Source: Candidatus Gribaldobacteria bacterium (GTDB lineage: Bacteria > Patescibacteriota > Minisyncoccia > Minisyncoccales > CG1-02-41-26). From it: a stretch of DNA of 7,578 nucleotides. Each line of letters begins with the position of its first letter. The first letter of the stretch is position 1. A model generated the notes under the pieces. That model was given only the letters and a program-made list of their open reading frames with translations. It searched no databases and was not told the DNA's origin. The stretch is taken from the NCBI GenBank assembly GCA_026396775.1, contig JAPLWD010000098.1, forward strand, positions 1 to 7,578, written 5' to 3'. Positions 1-5,879 of this stretch are shown here, piece by piece. The translations under genes and the position numbers were made by a program.

Positions 1-318
1 CATAATGTTAGAGCCATTGACGAAAAAGATTTGGCCTTAGCTCAAGAAGGGCTAGCTTTAGCCAAAAATGCTTTAGAAAGTAGCCAAGCTAACTTTTTGA
101 TTTTAGATGAAATTAATGTGGCTTTAAAGTATAAACTGCTAGATCAAGAGGAGGTAATAAAATTTTTAAAAAAATATGGTAAAAAAACTGAAATTGTTTT
201 AACGGGTCGTTACGCTTCTAAAGCAATAATTGACTTGGCGGATTTGGTAACTGAAATGAAAGAGATAAAACATCCTTATCAAAAAGGGATTAAACAAAAA
301 AGAGGAGTGGAGTTTTAG
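1..318 (+). CDS. cobO: Corrinoid (cob(I)alamin) adenosyltransferase, CobO/BtuR type, C-terminal part
   Basis: The reading frame is open from base 1 and runs off the left edge; 105 C-terminal residues are visible before TAG at 316-318. They show the family's hallmark blocks in order: NVRAID, FLILDEINVAL (Walker-B-like strand), EIVLTGRYA, ADLVTEM, IKHPYQKGI and the terminal GVEF. Enzymes of this family transfer the 5'-deoxyadenosyl group of ATP to the cobalt of a corrinoid in the cytoplasm. The family is about 170-200 residues, so roughly the first 70-90, including the P-loop, lie outside. The TTG at 31 is in frame but lies inside conserved sequence and is not the start. No other cobalamin gene is visible, which would fit salvage rather than synthesis, although only this window can be judged. 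Family assignment is firm; the gene symbol is by family. Confidence 0.93.
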   Translation, partial: HNVRAIDEKDLALAQEGLALAKNALESSQANFLILDEINVALKYKLLDQEEVIKFLKKYGKKTEIVLTGRYASKAIIDLADLVTEMKEIKHPYQKGIKQKRGVEF

Positions 319-325
319 GTAGGCG

Positions 326-354
326 TTTCATTGTTGGTTGTTTTTCGTTATAAT
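326..354 (+). promoter_or_regulatory. Possible promoter upstream of the beta-propeller gene
   Basis: A perfect TATAAT (349-354) sits in the AT-rich stretch after the adenosyltransferase stop. The best -35 candidate at a 17-base spacing is TTTCAT (326-331), which is weak. If used, transcription would begin near 361 and the whole 164-bp structured repeat at 387-550 would be in the 5' untranslated leader of the beta-propeller mRNA. The call rests on consensus match only. Confidence 0.35.
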
Positions 355-386
355 TATATTGGCGATAAAATTATTAATATTTTTAA

Positions 387-550
387 TTACGAAATGAGAT
401 GAGGAAAGTTATTTTTGTGAACATTCGACCCCTGTTGGCATGGTCCCCGAGTACTCGGGGGGCAACAGGGGGAGAGTTAAGCCCAAAAGCCCGCTGGGGC
501 TTTTGAGCGGTTCACCAAAATAACTTACTGAGCCGCCTTGCCTTTCGTAA
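387..550 (+). repeat. 164-bp palindromic structured repeat, copy 1
   Basis: An imperfect palindrome bounded by TTACGAAA (387-394) and TTTCGTAA (543-550); the end pairing extends two bases outward on each side. The outer stem continues as 406-422 against 510-526 (16 of 17 pairs), separated from the ends by an asymmetric internal loop with TGAGATGAGG on one side and GAGCCGCCTTGCC on the other. Inside are two hairpins. Hairpin A: CCCCTGTTG (429-437) pairs with CAACAGGGG (463-471), then a one-sided GCATGG bulge (438-443), then CCCCGA/TCGGGG (445-450/455-460) with a GTAC loop. Hairpin B: CAAAAGCCC (484-492) pairs with GGGCTTTTG (497-505). A linker GAGAGTTAAGC (472-482) joins them. A second copy at 2596-2759 on the other strand has the same length and layout. 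No open reading frame lies in it. It could be a non-autonomous mobile element, a structured RNA, or both. Confidence 0.88.
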
Positions 551-568
551 TTTTCAAATCATAAAAAT

Positions 569-2587
569 ATGGAATTTAATATCAATGGCAAAAGAGCTTT
601 AATTATTTTGGTGGTGGCGGGTGCTTTGGGGTTTGGAACGGTTTTAGCAGTGAACCATTTTTATCCGGCGGTCTATTTTCCGGAGTTTACTTTAGATTTA
701 AAGCCTCCTGTTCTACCGACTAACATTTCAGAAATGAAGGGCTTTGCTTCGGGCGAAGAATTTAAAGCCTATTTACAACAAAGCCAATCCTTAGTTAATC
801 AGGGTGGTTTTGGTATGGGTATGGGAGTTCGAAACGAAATGGCGGTTGATAGTGTGGGTGTAACTGCGCCCAAGGCTACTACTGCTAGCCCAGCTCCGGT
901 TGCTAGTCCCGACAGAGTATCAGGCACCAATGTACAGGTTTTAGGCATTGATGAGCCCGATGTGGTTAAAACTAATGGCACGGAAATTTATTATTCGAAA
1001 AATCCAATCTATTATTTTAGCGAGCCAATGCCGATGACAGATAAAATGATTGCACCTCCGAGAAATTATCAAGGTGGCATTGAAATCATCAAAGCCTTTC
1101 CAATTTCTGATTTAGCGGTGACTGCTAAAATAGATCAAGCAGGTGAAATGTTGTTGGCGGATAAAAAATTAGTGGTTTTTGGGGCGGATAAAATTATTGG
1201 CTATGATGTAAGCGATTCTAAAAATCCAGTTCAAAAATGGTCTTTTAAACTGGATTACCGAAATAATTTATTAACTTCAAGGCTAAAAGATAATAAAATT
1301 TACTTAGTTTTAAGAAATGACATCAATCAAAATCAACCCTGCCCTCTTAGGCCGGTTACTTTAGAGCAGGGTAGTTTTGAGATTAAGTGTTCAAATATTT
1401 ATCATCCAGTCCAGCCAATTCCAGTGGATTCTACTTTTACGGTTTTAAAAATTGATCCAGCCAATGGCAACATTGAAAACAGTTTAGCTTTTGTGGGAAG
1501 TGCAGGGCAGTCGGTGGTTTATGTATCGCAAGACAATCTTTATGTTACTTATTCTTACACCGATGACACAATTAAATTCTTTTATAATTTTTTAGATAGT
1601 CAAGCTAAAGATCTTGTGCCGTCTTGGGTTTTAACTAAGCTACAAAAGTTGATGGGTTATGATTTAAGCTATCAAGCTAAAATAACCGAGCTGTCTTCCA
1701 TTATGGGTGATTTTCAAAATTCTTTGAGCCAAGATGATCAACTTAAAACTAATAATGAAATATCTAATCGGTTGGCTAGTTACCAAAAAGATCATCAAAG
1801 AGAATTGGAAAAAACCGGCATTGCTAAAGTTAGTTTGGATAATCTAAAAATAGTAGCTTTGGGTAATGTACCTGGGCATCCGTTAAACCAATTTTCGTTG
1901 GATGAATATGATAATCATTTACGCATTGCCACCACAATTGGCGGTGGTTGGATGAGCTGGGGCTATATTGCAGGTGATCAAAGTCAAAGCGTTAACGATG
2001 TTTATGTTTTAGATAGTGGTTTAAAATTAACTGGTTCAATCTTGGGATTGGGTCAAGGTGAACGAATCTATGCTGCTCGTTTCTTGGGTAATCAAGGGTA
2101 TTTAGTTACTTTTAAACAAACCGATCCGTTTTATGTTTTGGATTTAAGCAACCCGCAAAAGCCAGTGCAAACCGGCGAGTTAAAAATTCCTGGGTATTCA
2201 GCGTATTTGCATCCTTTAGCTGATAACCGGATTTTAGGAGTAGGTAAAGAAGGCCAGCAAGTTAAACTTTCTTTATTTAATATTAAAGATCCAGCTAATC
2301 CAATTGAAATTGCCAAGTATAATTTGGATGAGTATTGGACGGATGTGGCTGATAATCATCATGCTTTTTTGCAGGATGCTAAACATCAAGTTTTCTTTAT
2401 CCCAGGCGGGAGAGGGGGCTATATTTTTTCATATCAAAATGATCAGCTAAGTTTAGTCAAAGCCGTTAGCGATGTGGCAGTGAAAAGAGCTTTATATATT
2501 AACGATTATTTGTATATTATAGCCGATAGCCAGATTATTATTTTAAATGAAAGTGATTGGAGCAAGGTCAAGGAGCTGGAATTATAG
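569..2587 (+). CDS. Membrane-anchored beta-propeller domain protein (COG4880 / Beta_propel type)
   Basis: A 672-residue protein. Residues about 9-28 are one hydrophobic segment after a short basic start, an uncleaved signal anchor or signal peptide, so the rest should be outside the membrane. A low-complexity Gly/Met/Ala/Pro/Ser/Thr linker (about 75-115) follows. The family signature begins at residue 121: NVQVLGIDEPDVVKTNG, then a tyrosine-rich strand. Later conserved stretches include LNQFSLDEYDNHLRIATT, YAARFLGNQGYLVTFKQTDP, YVLDLSNPQKPVQTGELKIP and GYSAYLHPLADNRILGVGKE, all typical of secreted proteins with a C-terminal beta-propeller. A helical, charged stretch (roughly residues 355-420) interrupts the propeller. 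No catalytic residues are recognised and the molecular function is unknown; a surface or protein-binding role is likely. The ATG at 569 directly precedes the signal anchor, but no Shine-Dalgarno sequence is seen. The gene lies between two inverted copies of the 164-bp structured repeat, one 18 bp before its start and one 8 bp after its stop. Confidence 0.9.
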   Translation: MEFNINGKRALIILVVAGALGFGTVLAVNHFYPAVYFPEFTLDLKPPVLPTNISEMKGFASGEEFKAYLQQSQSLVNQGGFGMGMGVRNEMAVDSVGVTAPKATTASPAPVASPDRVSGTNVQVLGIDEPDVVKTNGTEIYYSKNPIYYFSEPMPMTDKMIAPPRNYQGGIEIIKAFPISDLAVTAKIDQAGEMLLADKKLVVFGADKIIGYDVSDSKNPVQKWSFKLDYRNNLLTSRLKDNKIYLVLRNDINQNQPCPLRPVTLEQGSFEIKCSNIYHPVQPIPVDSTFTVLKIDPANGNIENSLAFVGSAGQSVVYVSQDNLYVTYSYTDDTIKFFYNFLDSQAKDLVPSWVLTKLQKLMGYDLSYQAKITELSSIMGDFQNSLSQDDQLKTNNEISNRLASYQKDHQRELEKTGIAKVSLDNLKIVALGNVPGHPLNQFSLDEYDNHLRIATTIGGGWMSWGYIAGDQSQSVNDVYVLDSGLKLTGSILGLGQGERIYAARFLGNQGYLVTFKQTDPFYVLDLSNPQKPVQTGELKIPGYSAYLHPLADNRILGVGKEGQQVKLSLFNIKDPANPIEIAKYNLDEYWTDVADNHHAFLQDAKHQVFFIPGGRGGYIFSYQNDQLSLVKAVSDVAVKRALYINDYLYIIADSQIIILNESDWSKVKELEL

Positions 2588-2595
2588 ATTTCAGG

Positions 2596-2759
2596 TTACG
2601 AAAGGCAAGTCGGCTCGGAAAGTATTTTCAAGGCGACGCTCGCCCTGCCCGGCCGCAGGGCTTCGCTCAGCTCTCACCCTGTTTTCCGCCTGCTGGCGGA
2701 ACCATGCAAACAGGGCTCGAGGTGCGCCTTGAAAATACTTTCCTCGCCTCATTTCGTAA
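2596..2759 (-). repeat. 164-bp palindromic structured repeat, copy 2 (inverted)
   Basis: Read on the minus strand this element begins TTACGAAATGAG and ends CTTGCCTTTCGTAA, exactly as copy 1 does, and has the same length. The end pairing extends three bases further out (AGG/CCT, 2593-2595 and 2760-2762). The outer stem is a perfect 19-bp pairing of 2617-2635 with 2725-2743. Hairpin A: CCCTGTT/AACAGGG with the same one-sided bulge (CCATGC on +, GCATGG on -, 2702-2707) and an inner GGCGGAA/TTCCGCC helix (2684-2690/2695-2701). Hairpin B: GCCCTGC (2642-2648) with GCAGGGC (2655-2661). Both inner helices differ in sequence from copy 1 yet remain paired. The minus-strand linker GAGAGCTGAGC matches copy 1's GAGAGTTAAGC. 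It starts 8 bp after the beta-propeller stop. Small open frames crossing it are by-products of the GC-rich stems. Confidence 0.88.
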
Positions 2760-2773
2760 CCTTAGATGAAGGC

Positions 2774-2795
2774 AAAGCTCCCTGTGGGGAGCTTT
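2774..2795 (+). terminator. 9-bp perfect hairpin just before the tsaC start: terminator or translational hairpin
   Basis: AAAGCTCCC (2774-2782) pairs perfectly with GGGAGCTTT (2787-2795) around a TGTG loop, outside the 164-bp repeat. The following bases (CTTAAT) make only a weak T-tract, so it is a marginal rho-independent terminator for the beta-propeller gene. It ends six bases before the ATG at 2802, and its 3' arm carries GGAG (2788-2791) at a distance fit for a Shine-Dalgarno sequence, so it might instead mask the ribosome site of the next gene. The two readings cannot be separated from sequence alone. Confidence 0.5.
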
Positions 2796-2801
2796 CTTAA
2801 T

Positions 2802-3395
2802 ATGAAACAACCTGACAAAATAATTCTGAAAGAGATAGCAATGGTTTTAAAAAATGGGGGGGTGGGGGTTTTGCCTACCGATACTTTATATGGTTTGGTT
2901 GGTTTAGCCTTGAGTAAAAAAACAGTTCAACGAATTTATAAGCTTAAAAAAAGAAGCCCCCAAAAACCTTTTATTATTTTAATTTCTAATTTGAACGATT
3001 TAACTAAGTTTCAAATTACTTTGGAGCCTTCGTTTAAAAAATATTTAAATTCAATTTGGCCTAACTCGGTTAGCGTGATTTTGGATTGTCCTAATTTGGA
3101 GAGCAAGTTGTCCTATTTACGGCCACTTAAAAAAACTTTAGCTTTTCGTTGTCCTCGCGAAAAATGGTTGAGCAATTTATTAAAACAAACTGGGCCATTA
3201 GTAGCACCTAGCGCTAACTGGGAGGGAGAAAAACCAGCTATGAATATTAAGCGGGCGCGGGATTATTTTGGTGACCAAGTTGATTTTTATTGTGACATTG
3301 GAACTATCAAAAGCGTGTCTTCAACTTTAATTGCAATTAAGGGCAAGGATGTTAAGATACTTAGACAAGGACAGGTTAAGATTAAAAATTTATGA
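2802..3395 (+). CDS. tsaC: L-threonylcarbamoyladenylate synthase (TsaC/Sua5/YrdC family)
   Basis: A 197-residue single-domain YrdC protein that makes threonylcarbamoyl-AMP from threonine, bicarbonate and ATP in the cytoplasm, the first step of the universal t6A37 modification of ANN-decoding tRNAs. Visible family motifs are PTDTLYGL (25-32), the KxR motif with the following KPF (K49, R51, K55-P56-F57), the SIWPNSVSVIL strand, AFRCPRE (115-120), the nucleotide-binding APSANW (135-140), SSTLI (173-177) and ILRQG (186-190). Length fits the short TsaC form without a Sua5 C-terminal domain. An in-frame ATG at 2766 would add 12 residues (MKAKLPVGSFLN) encoded by the hairpin at 2774-2795; that extension does not look like the family, so I chose 2802. 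It opens the five-gene run and overlaps the next gene by four bases (ATGA). Confidence 0.92.
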   Translation: MKQPDKIILKEIAMVLKNGGVGVLPTDTLYGLVGLALSKKTVQRIYKLKKRSPQKPFIILISNLNDLTKFQITLEPSFKKYLNSIWPNSVSVILDCPNLESKLSYLRPLKKTLAFRCPREKWLSNLLKQTGPLVAPSANWEGEKPAMNIKRARDYFGDQVDFYCDIGTIKSVSSTLIAIKGKDVKILRQGQVKIKNL

Positions 3396-4312
3396 AGAAG
3401 GTTATTTTAATAATTATATTTGGTTTATTTTTAGTAGGAATTATTTTTTTGGCTATTCGTTTTTTGAGTGGGCCAGAAGATAGCTGGTTGTGCCAAAACG
3501 GTGTTTGGGTTAAACATGGGCAACCTAGTGAGCCAATGCCTTCAGTAATTTGTGGGCCGGTTATCCCTGAAAATACAGCTACTTCAACTAATCCAAACAC
3601 AAGCTCAACTCAAAATGGTTTAAGTAACACCAAGGGCACTATTATAGTTGAGTCATTAAAGCCTAATCAAGAGGTCAGTTTGCCCTTTACTATAAAGGGA
3701 AGATCTAGCACCTTTGAAGGCAATGTGCTTTATACAATTAAAACTAAAGCAGGCGAAAGCTTGGCTACAGGTTGTTTTATGGGAGGCTCAATGGGGATGG
3801 CTCCATTTGAAAAAACTATTACTTACTTAAACGAACAACCAACTAGCTCCAATATTATACTGGAAGTTTCAGATGAAAGTGCTAAGGACGGGTCTTTAGA
3901 TACTGTATCGATTCCTTTAAAATTAACGGACACAAAATTTACAGCTATTAAATTATACTTTACTCCTCAAGAAGCTGGGCAAGATTGCCAAGCAACAAAA
4001 CCCTTAGAAGTATTTGTGCCTAAGGTTTCTAAAATTGCCACCTTGGCAATGGGACTTTTATTGGAAGGTGTACCTTGCGGCAGGTCGGATATTGTTAGTA
4101 GCATTAATTATGGCACTAAGGTGCAAAGTTTAACGATTGTTGATGGGGTAGCAAAAGTTGATTTTAATTCAAAAATAGAAGAAGGTGTGGGAGGTGCTTG
4201 CAAGGTGACTGCTATCAGATCACAAATAACTGAAACTCTTAAACAATTTTTTGCGGTTACTCAAGTTATTATTTCAGTGAATGGAAAAATTGAAGGTATT
4301 TTACAACCGTAG
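3392..4312 (+). CDS. Membrane-anchored protein with Gmad2 and GerMN domains
   Basis: 306 residues. Residues 4-23 form one strongly hydrophobic helix after MKK, so the protein is probably anchored and exported. Next comes a short motif SWLCQNGVWVKHGQPSEPMP with a second Cys (C34 and C54, possibly a disulfide), a Ser/Thr/Asn linker (61-82), a Gmad2 immunoglobulin-like domain (about 83-178; FTIKGRSSTFEGNVLYTIK, FEKTITY, VSIPLKL) and a GerMN domain (about 185-303; IKLYFT, ATLAMGLLLEGVP, VDGVAKVDFNS, GGACKVTAIRSQITETLKQF, VIISVNGK). GerMN and Gmad2 were first described in sporulation/germination proteins, but here there is no sporulation context; they are probably cell-envelope binding modules. 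No catalytic site is evident. The start overlaps the tsaC stop as ATGA, which suggests translational coupling. Domain calls are confident; the role is unknown. Confidence 0.87.
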   Translation: MKKVILIIIFGLFLVGIIFLAIRFLSGPEDSWLCQNGVWVKHGQPSEPMPSVICGPVIPENTATSTNPNTSSTQNGLSNTKGTIIVESLKPNQEVSLPFTIKGRSSTFEGNVLYTIKTKAGESLATGCFMGGSMGMAPFEKTITYLNEQPTSSNIILEVSDESAKDGSLDTVSIPLKLTDTKFTAIKLYFTPQEAGQDCQATKPLEVFVPKVSKIATLAMGLLLEGVPCGRSDIVSSINYGTKVQSLTIVDGVAKVDFNSKIEEGVGGACKVTAIRSQITETLKQFFAVTQVIISVNGKIEGILQP

Positions 4313-4325
4313 GTTTTTAAAGATT

Positions 4326-5021
4326 ATGCTTAAGCAAGAACAATTTTTGCCGGCAGTAACTACCACTGATGGCGGGACAAACTGGAGAGAAAAAATTGCG
4401 GAAATTGATCAGCTTGGTTTGAAAAGGGTGGCACTTTTTCCCACTTGTTTGCGAAAACCCCAAAGGGAGGAAATGTTTAGCCTGCTTAGCCGAACTGGTT
4501 TAGAAGAAATTCCGTTTGTGCATTTGCGAACTGATATGGACTATAGCGAAGTAGATTGGCTGAGGAATAAATATCGAACGCAGGTTTTTAATTTTCATTC
4601 CACTAAAGAGCATAAACATTTTTTTGACTATACACCCTATAAAGAAATAATTTATTTGGAAAATGTTTATTCGGGTAATTTTACCGAAGAAGAAATTAAA
4701 CAGTGGGCCGGAATTTGTTTGGATTTTTCACATTTAGAAAACTATCGTTTAAAAAATGAACCTCAGTATCAGTTTATTCTTGAAATGCTAGAGAAATATG
4801 CCTTGGGCTGTAACCATATTAGCGCTATTGCACAGGAACCATTTGTGGACAACAAGGGGGTACTGGTTTATGGGGCACATCACTTTACTAATTTGGCTGA
4901 ATTTGATTATTTAAAAAATTATCCTTTAGAGTATTTCTCTAATTTTGTAGCGATTGAGGTAGATAATTCTTTGAAAGAGCAAGTACAAGTGATTGATTAT
5001 ATTGTAAATTTAATGAACTAA
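4326..5021 (+). CDS. Putative TIM-barrel metalloenzyme (xylose isomerase / endonuclease IV-like fold), function unknown
   Basis: 231 residues, no signal peptide or membrane segment. I do not recognise a named family. Alternating strands and helices look like a TIM barrel, with polar residues at strand ends: KRVALFPTC (33-41), IPFVHLRTD (62-70, H66), VFNFHST (87-93, H91), IIYLENVYS (108-116, E112), GICLDFSHLEN (129-139, D133, H136), CNHISAI (162-168, H164) and FVAIEVDNSLKEQ (207-219, E211). The pattern Glu, Asp-x-x-His, His, Glu resembles metal ligands of the xylose isomerase-like superfamily, which includes sugar isomerases and AP endonuclease IV. This fold and ligand assignment is inference. 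An upstream ATG at 4281 would overlap the previous gene by 32 bp and add an unlikely basic tail; the ATG at 4326 leaves a 13-bp gap. The TAATG overlap with the nuclease gene downstream suggests a shared job, possibly in DNA repair. Confidence 0.75.
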   Translation: MLKQEQFLPAVTTTDGGTNWREKIAEIDQLGLKRVALFPTCLRKPQREEMFSLLSRTGLEEIPFVHLRTDMDYSEVDWLRNKYRTQVFNFHSTKEHKHFFDYTPYKEIIYLENVYSGNFTEEEIKQWAGICLDFSHLENYRLKNEPQYQFILEMLEKYALGCNHISAIAQEPFVDNKGVLVYGAHHFTNLAEFDYLKNYPLEYFSNFVAIEVDNSLKEQVQVIDYIVNLMN

Positions 5022-5872
5022 TGAATGTTACATACGAAAGTGTTAAAAATAGCGATGGAACGCTTTGGATTTCGCACTCGGGTTTGGTGGATTTTAAAAT
5101 TTGCCCCCGAGCCTATTATCTAAAGCATCTTTATCGCAACCCAGCTACGGGTAACAAAATTAGGGTGACCAACCCTTTTTTATCTTTAGGCACGGCTGTT
5201 CATTATGTTTTAGAAGGTTTAGCTAATCTTGAACCTCAAGACCGATTTTTTATTCCCTTGGTAGATCGTTTGGAAAAAGTTTGGCCAACCTTTCGGGGTA
5301 AAAAGGGTGGGTTTAATACTCAACCCCAAGAACGCTTTTTTAAAAAACGAGGCGTTGAAATGCTGTATAATTTGCAAAATAATCCACGCCTAATGTTAAA
5401 TTCGGCTTATTGTATGGAAAATACTTTGCCGAAGATAAAGCTTTTTGCCGATCAAGAAATTGTGTTGGTGGGTAGCCTTGATTGGATTGAAAAATTATCC
5501 GATGGCTCAGCTCATATCGTAGATTTTAAAACCAGCCAGTCAGAGGAATCAGGCGAATCGTTACAATTACCCATTTATGTTTTGTTAGCTCAATATCATT
5601 TAAAAGTGCCCATTGCCAAAACCAGCTACTGGTATTTAGATAAAAAAATTGGCATTATTAAAGAAATTAAGCTTAGCTCTACCAATTACTATATTAATTT
5701 ATTAAGAGAAAAAGCCTTGCAAATTAAAGCATCGATTGAAAATGGCGACCTTGAAACTTGCACGGGAGGTAAAAAATGTGATTGTGTTAAATACGAAAAA
5801 GCTATCAACGGTGAAGCCCAATACGTGGGCTGTGACAAAGTAATGAACCGAGATTTGTTTTACCTGGGCTAA
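5021..5872 (+). CDS. PD-(D/E)XK superfamily nuclease, RecB/Cas4-like
   Basis: 283 residues. N-terminal LWISHSGLVDFKICPRAYYL (15-34) is the usual S-x-L-x-x-F-x-x-CPR-x-Y opening of RecB/AddB/Cas4-type nucleases. The core follows: GTAVHYVLEG (H61), VGSLDWIE (D154), IVDFKTS (D168, K170) and QLPIY (Q182, Y186), so the expected metal- and DNA-handling residues of motifs I-III plus the QxxxY motif are intact. The C-terminus has clustered cysteines (C247, C253, C255, C271); with C28 of the CPR motif these could hold a 4Fe-4S cluster as in AddB and Cas4, though the spacing C-x5-C-x-C-x15-C is not the classical one. There is no helicase domain, CRISPR array or cas gene nearby, so this is a stand-alone nuclease. 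The ATG overlaps the upstream stop by one base (TAATG), and the endonuclease Q gene begins 7 bp after its stop. Confidence 0.88.
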   Translation: MNVTYESVKNSDGTLWISHSGLVDFKICPRAYYLKHLYRNPATGNKIRVTNPFLSLGTAVHYVLEGLANLEPQDRFFIPLVDRLEKVWPTFRGKKGGFNTQPQERFFKKRGVEMLYNLQNNPRLMLNSAYCMENTLPKIKLFADQEIVLVGSLDWIEKLSDGSAHIVDFKTSQSEESGESLQLPIYVLLAQYHLKVPIAKTSYWYLDKKIGIIKEIKLSSTNYYINLLREKALQIKASIENGDLETCTGGKKCDCVKYEKAINGEAQYVGCDKVMNRDLFYLG

Positions 5873-5879
5873 TTACATT

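Noticed and set aside
429..471. Hairpin A of copy 1 as a rho-independent terminator
   Set aside because: There is no T-tract after the stem; it is followed by GGAGAGTTAAG and forms part of the larger fold.
387..550. Repeat as an integron attC site
   Set aside because: attC ends are RYYYAAC and GTTRRRY; here the ends are TTACGAAA and TTTCGTAA, the element is longer than attC sites usually are, and the two copies are in opposite orientation around the gene.
387..550. Repeat as a hammerhead ribozyme (GAAA and TGAG present)
   Set aside because: The CUGANGA core is missing on both strands and the GAAA is not placed between the proper helices.
799..981. Minus-strand 60-codon open frame within the beta-propeller gene
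   Set aside because: It lies antisense to a conserved coding region, including the family signature, and its product is low-complexity.
2131..2316. Minus-strand 61-codon open frame within the beta-propeller gene
   Set aside because: It is a shadow of the conserved propeller coding sequence on the other strand.
2547..2769. Two overlapping 61- and 70-codon open frames on + across repeat copy 2
   Set aside because: They start inside the end of the beta-propeller gene and are translated from the GC-rich stems of the palindrome; the Arg/Pro/Ala-rich products resemble no protein family.
3382..3600. Minus-strand 72-codon open frame over the start of the Gmad2-GerMN gene
   Set aside because: It is antisense to the membrane anchor and the linker of a well-supported gene.
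4281..4325. Earlier ATG at 4281 for the TIM-barrel protein
   Set aside because: It overlaps the GerMN domain coding region by 32 bp and adds a basic extension unlike an enzyme N-terminus; ATG 4326 gives normal operon spacing.
5021..5872. Nuclease as Cas4 of a CRISPR system
   Set aside because: No repeat-spacer array or other cas gene is in the window, and stand-alone RecB/Cas4-like nucleases are common.
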